A DNA stretch of 7,709 nucleotides from positions 1 through 7,709 of the forward strand of contig CAJWNW010000074.1 in the NCBI GenBank assembly GCA_913044085.1. The letters run 5' to 3'. Positions 6,299-7,709 of the stretch are shown here, in pieces (the stretch's first letter is position 1; the number at the start of each line of letters is the position of its first letter). The notes beneath the pieces were generated by a model, which did not search any database, was not told the DNA's origin, and saw only the letters and a program-made list of their open reading frames with translations. The DNA is from an uncultured Flavobacteriaceae bacterium (GTDB taxonomy: Bacteria; Bacteroidota; Bacteroidia; Flavobacteriales; Flavobacteriaceae). A program made the position numbers and the translations under genes.

Positions 6299-7709
6299 AT
6301 GGCCAAGCGAAGCTTGTCATTAAGTTCTCGAATCTTTTTCTATATGATTCTTTTGGTCGTGTTGGCGTCCATTTTAATTGCTGCCGTCACAGTCTACCAG
6401 TATAAAGAACAGTCTCAAGACTACCACCGCATGCGTTTGGAACGAAAAGAAGCACAGCTAATTTCCAGTATTAATTATGTTTTAAAAGCATCGAGCTGGG
6501 AAATTAAAACAGAGAACTTAGGCGTTATTTTTAAGCAAAAGATTTATGAGATTGCCAACATTCATAATGTAGCCTTTAATCTTTATGACTTAAAGGGGGA
6601 GTTGATTAAGTCCTCTCGCCCTTGGCTTGATAATAATCCTGTTCCACAACAATTGCCTAAGATGATAATAGACACCCTCAATCAAATTTCTTCCAAACGC
6701 TTTGTTGAAAAAAACAAGCTGTTAGATGGCAATTACAGGTCTTCCTATTTGGTTTTGACAGACCCTTCTTCAAAACCTTTAGGGATTTTGAATGTCCCTT
6801 ATTTTGATGATGACTCTTTAAATTCAAGAGAATTAAAAGAATTTTTGGTCCGCATTGGATTTGCCTATGTATTAATGGTTCTAATTGCCATTGTATTTGC
6901 GTATGCCATGTCTAAATTTATTACGAAATCTCTGAAGTCAATTAGCGATAAAATGTATCAAACCCGTTTTGAAAAACGCAACAAGAAAATTGCTTTAGAA
7001 GGTGCCTCTTCGGAAATTAAGTCTTTGGTCGAATCCTATAATAACATGATTGATGCCTTAGAAGAAAGCGCGCTTAAACTGGCTTCCACGGAAAGGGAAG
7101 AGGCTTGGCGTGAAATGGCAAAACAAGTGGCACATGAGATTAAAAACCCCCTTACACCGATGCGCTTAAGCGTACAGAGTTTTCTGCGAAAATTTGACCC
7201 TGAAGACAAAGAAATTCATAAAAAAGTCGAGGAATATAGCAACACATTGATTCAGCAAATTGACACCATGAGTAAAATTGCAGAAGCCTTTTCTAGTTTT
7301 GCAAAAATGCCCACTCAAAAATTAGAACCTTTGGATTTAGTTAAAGTAGTGGAGCACGCCTTGGATATTTTCCCGGATGCTATTATTTCATTTTCTAGCG
7401 CTAAAGGAGCCCTAGAAGCGGACTTTGACAGAGATCAGTTGAATCGCATCGTAACCAATCTTGTTAAAAATGCCATTCAATCTATTCCAGATAATAAAAT
7501 GCCTAAAATTGAAGTCAACTTATATGAAGAAAATAGCCGAATTCACATCAAAGTTAAAGATAACGGTAGTGGCATAGAAGATGCGATTGCAGAGAAAATA
7601 TTTGAGCCTAAATTCACAACTAAAACAAGTGGGATGGGGCTTGGTTTACCCATAGTTAAAAACATCATTGAAGCCTATGACGGCAACATTACTTATGAAA
7701 CAATTTTAG
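6299..7709 (+). CDS. Membrane sensor histidine kinase, NtrY-like (cut by window edge)
   Basis: From the ATG at 6299 the frame stays open for 470 codons to the window end. Two membrane helices (about 12-33 and 184-206) flank an extracytoplasmic sensor region of about 150 residues with no recognisable motif. A HAMP-like linker follows to about 255. The phosphoacceptor box is VAHEIKNPLTPMRL at 277-290, with His279; HEIKNPLTP is typical of the NtrY/NtrB group. The ATP-binding domain has an N box (NLVKNAIQSI, 387-396), G1 (DNGSGI, 421-426), F box (FEPKFTT, 435-441) and G2 (GMGLGLPIVK, 445-454), all intact, so an active kinase is expected. The missing part should be only the end of the ATPase domain. 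It lies 48 nt after hemJ on the same strand with no terminator between, so cotranscription is likely. No response regulator is in view; the signal is unknown. Confidence 0.94.
   Translation, partial: MAKRSLSLSSRIFFYMILLVVLASILIAAVTVYQYKEQSQDYHRMRLERKEAQLISSINYVLKASSWEIKTENLGVIFKQKIYEIANIHNVAFNLYDLKGELIKSSRPWLDNNPVPQQLPKMIIDTLNQISSKRFVEKNKLLDGNYRSSYLVLTDPSSKPLGILNVPYFDDDSLNSRELKEFLVRIGFAYVLMVLIAIVFAYAMSKFITKSLKSISDKMYQTRFEKRNKKIALEGASSEIKSLVESYNNMIDALEESALKLASTEREEAWREMAKQVAHEIKNPLTPMRLSVQSFLRKFDPEDKEIHKKVEEYSNTLIQQIDTMSKIAEAFSSFAKMPTQKLEPLDLVKVVEHALDIFPDAIISFSSAKGALEADFDRDQLNRIVTNLVKNAIQSIPDNKMPKIEVNLYEENSRIHIKVKDNGSGIEDAIAEKIFEPKFTTKTSGMGLGLPIVKNIIEAYDGNITYETIL

Noticed and set aside
6094..6405. 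A 103-codon plus-strand frame across the hemJ/kinase junction
   Set aside because: It overlaps two well-supported genes in another frame and its sequence has no family character.
1..7709. CRISPR array, insertion sequence, phage or defence genes
   Set aside because: No tandem spaced repeats, transposase or integrase motifs or terminal repeats were seen; all genes fit one metabolic locus with uniform composition.

Overview
The window is a haem (protoporphyrin IX) biosynthesis locus from a member of the Bacteroidota, most likely a flavobacterium. The evidence is the AT-rich sequence, very tight gene packing, the absence of Shine-Dalgarno sequences before the genes, promoter boxes of the Bacteroidota form (TAnnTTTG with an upstream TTTG), and protein sequences of flavobacterial character. 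The species cannot be named from the sequence alone.

Layout: two transcription units diverge from an AT-rich intergenic region at 3303-3475. Leftward (minus strand) are hemA (glutamyl-tRNA reductase), a fused hemC-hemD gene (hydroxymethylbilane synthase plus uroporphyrinogen-III synthase) and hemE (uroporphyrinogen decarboxylase, cut by the left edge). They are separated by 2 nt and then overlap by 4 nt, so this is almost certainly one operon in pathway order. Rightward (plus strand) are an AraC/PchR-type regulator, hemH (ferrochelatase, with an internal cysteine set suggesting a [2Fe-2S] cluster), a 90-codon ORF that looks like a MATE transporter with its middle deleted, hemJ (CopD-like protoporphyrinogen oxidase) and a membrane sensor histidine kinase cut by the right edge. 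The junctions are 13 nt, 0 nt (TAA then ATG), 1-nt overlap (TAATG) and 48 nt.

Together the genes cover the first committed step (HemA), the tetrapyrrole-building and first decarboxylation steps (HemC, HemD, HemE) and the last two steps (HemJ, HemH). hemL, hemB and the coproporphyrinogen oxidase gene are not in this window. The regulator sits between the two halves and carries a Cys-Pro motif resembling haem-regulatory motifs, so it is a reasonable candidate haem or iron sensor for the locus.

No wholly new system is evident. The points most worth a second look are the internally deleted MATE gene between hemH and hemJ, the Cys-Pro motif in the regulator, the ferrochelatase cysteines, the inverted repeat over the hemA promoter, and an A7 slippery heptamer exactly at the hemCD/hemE overlap.
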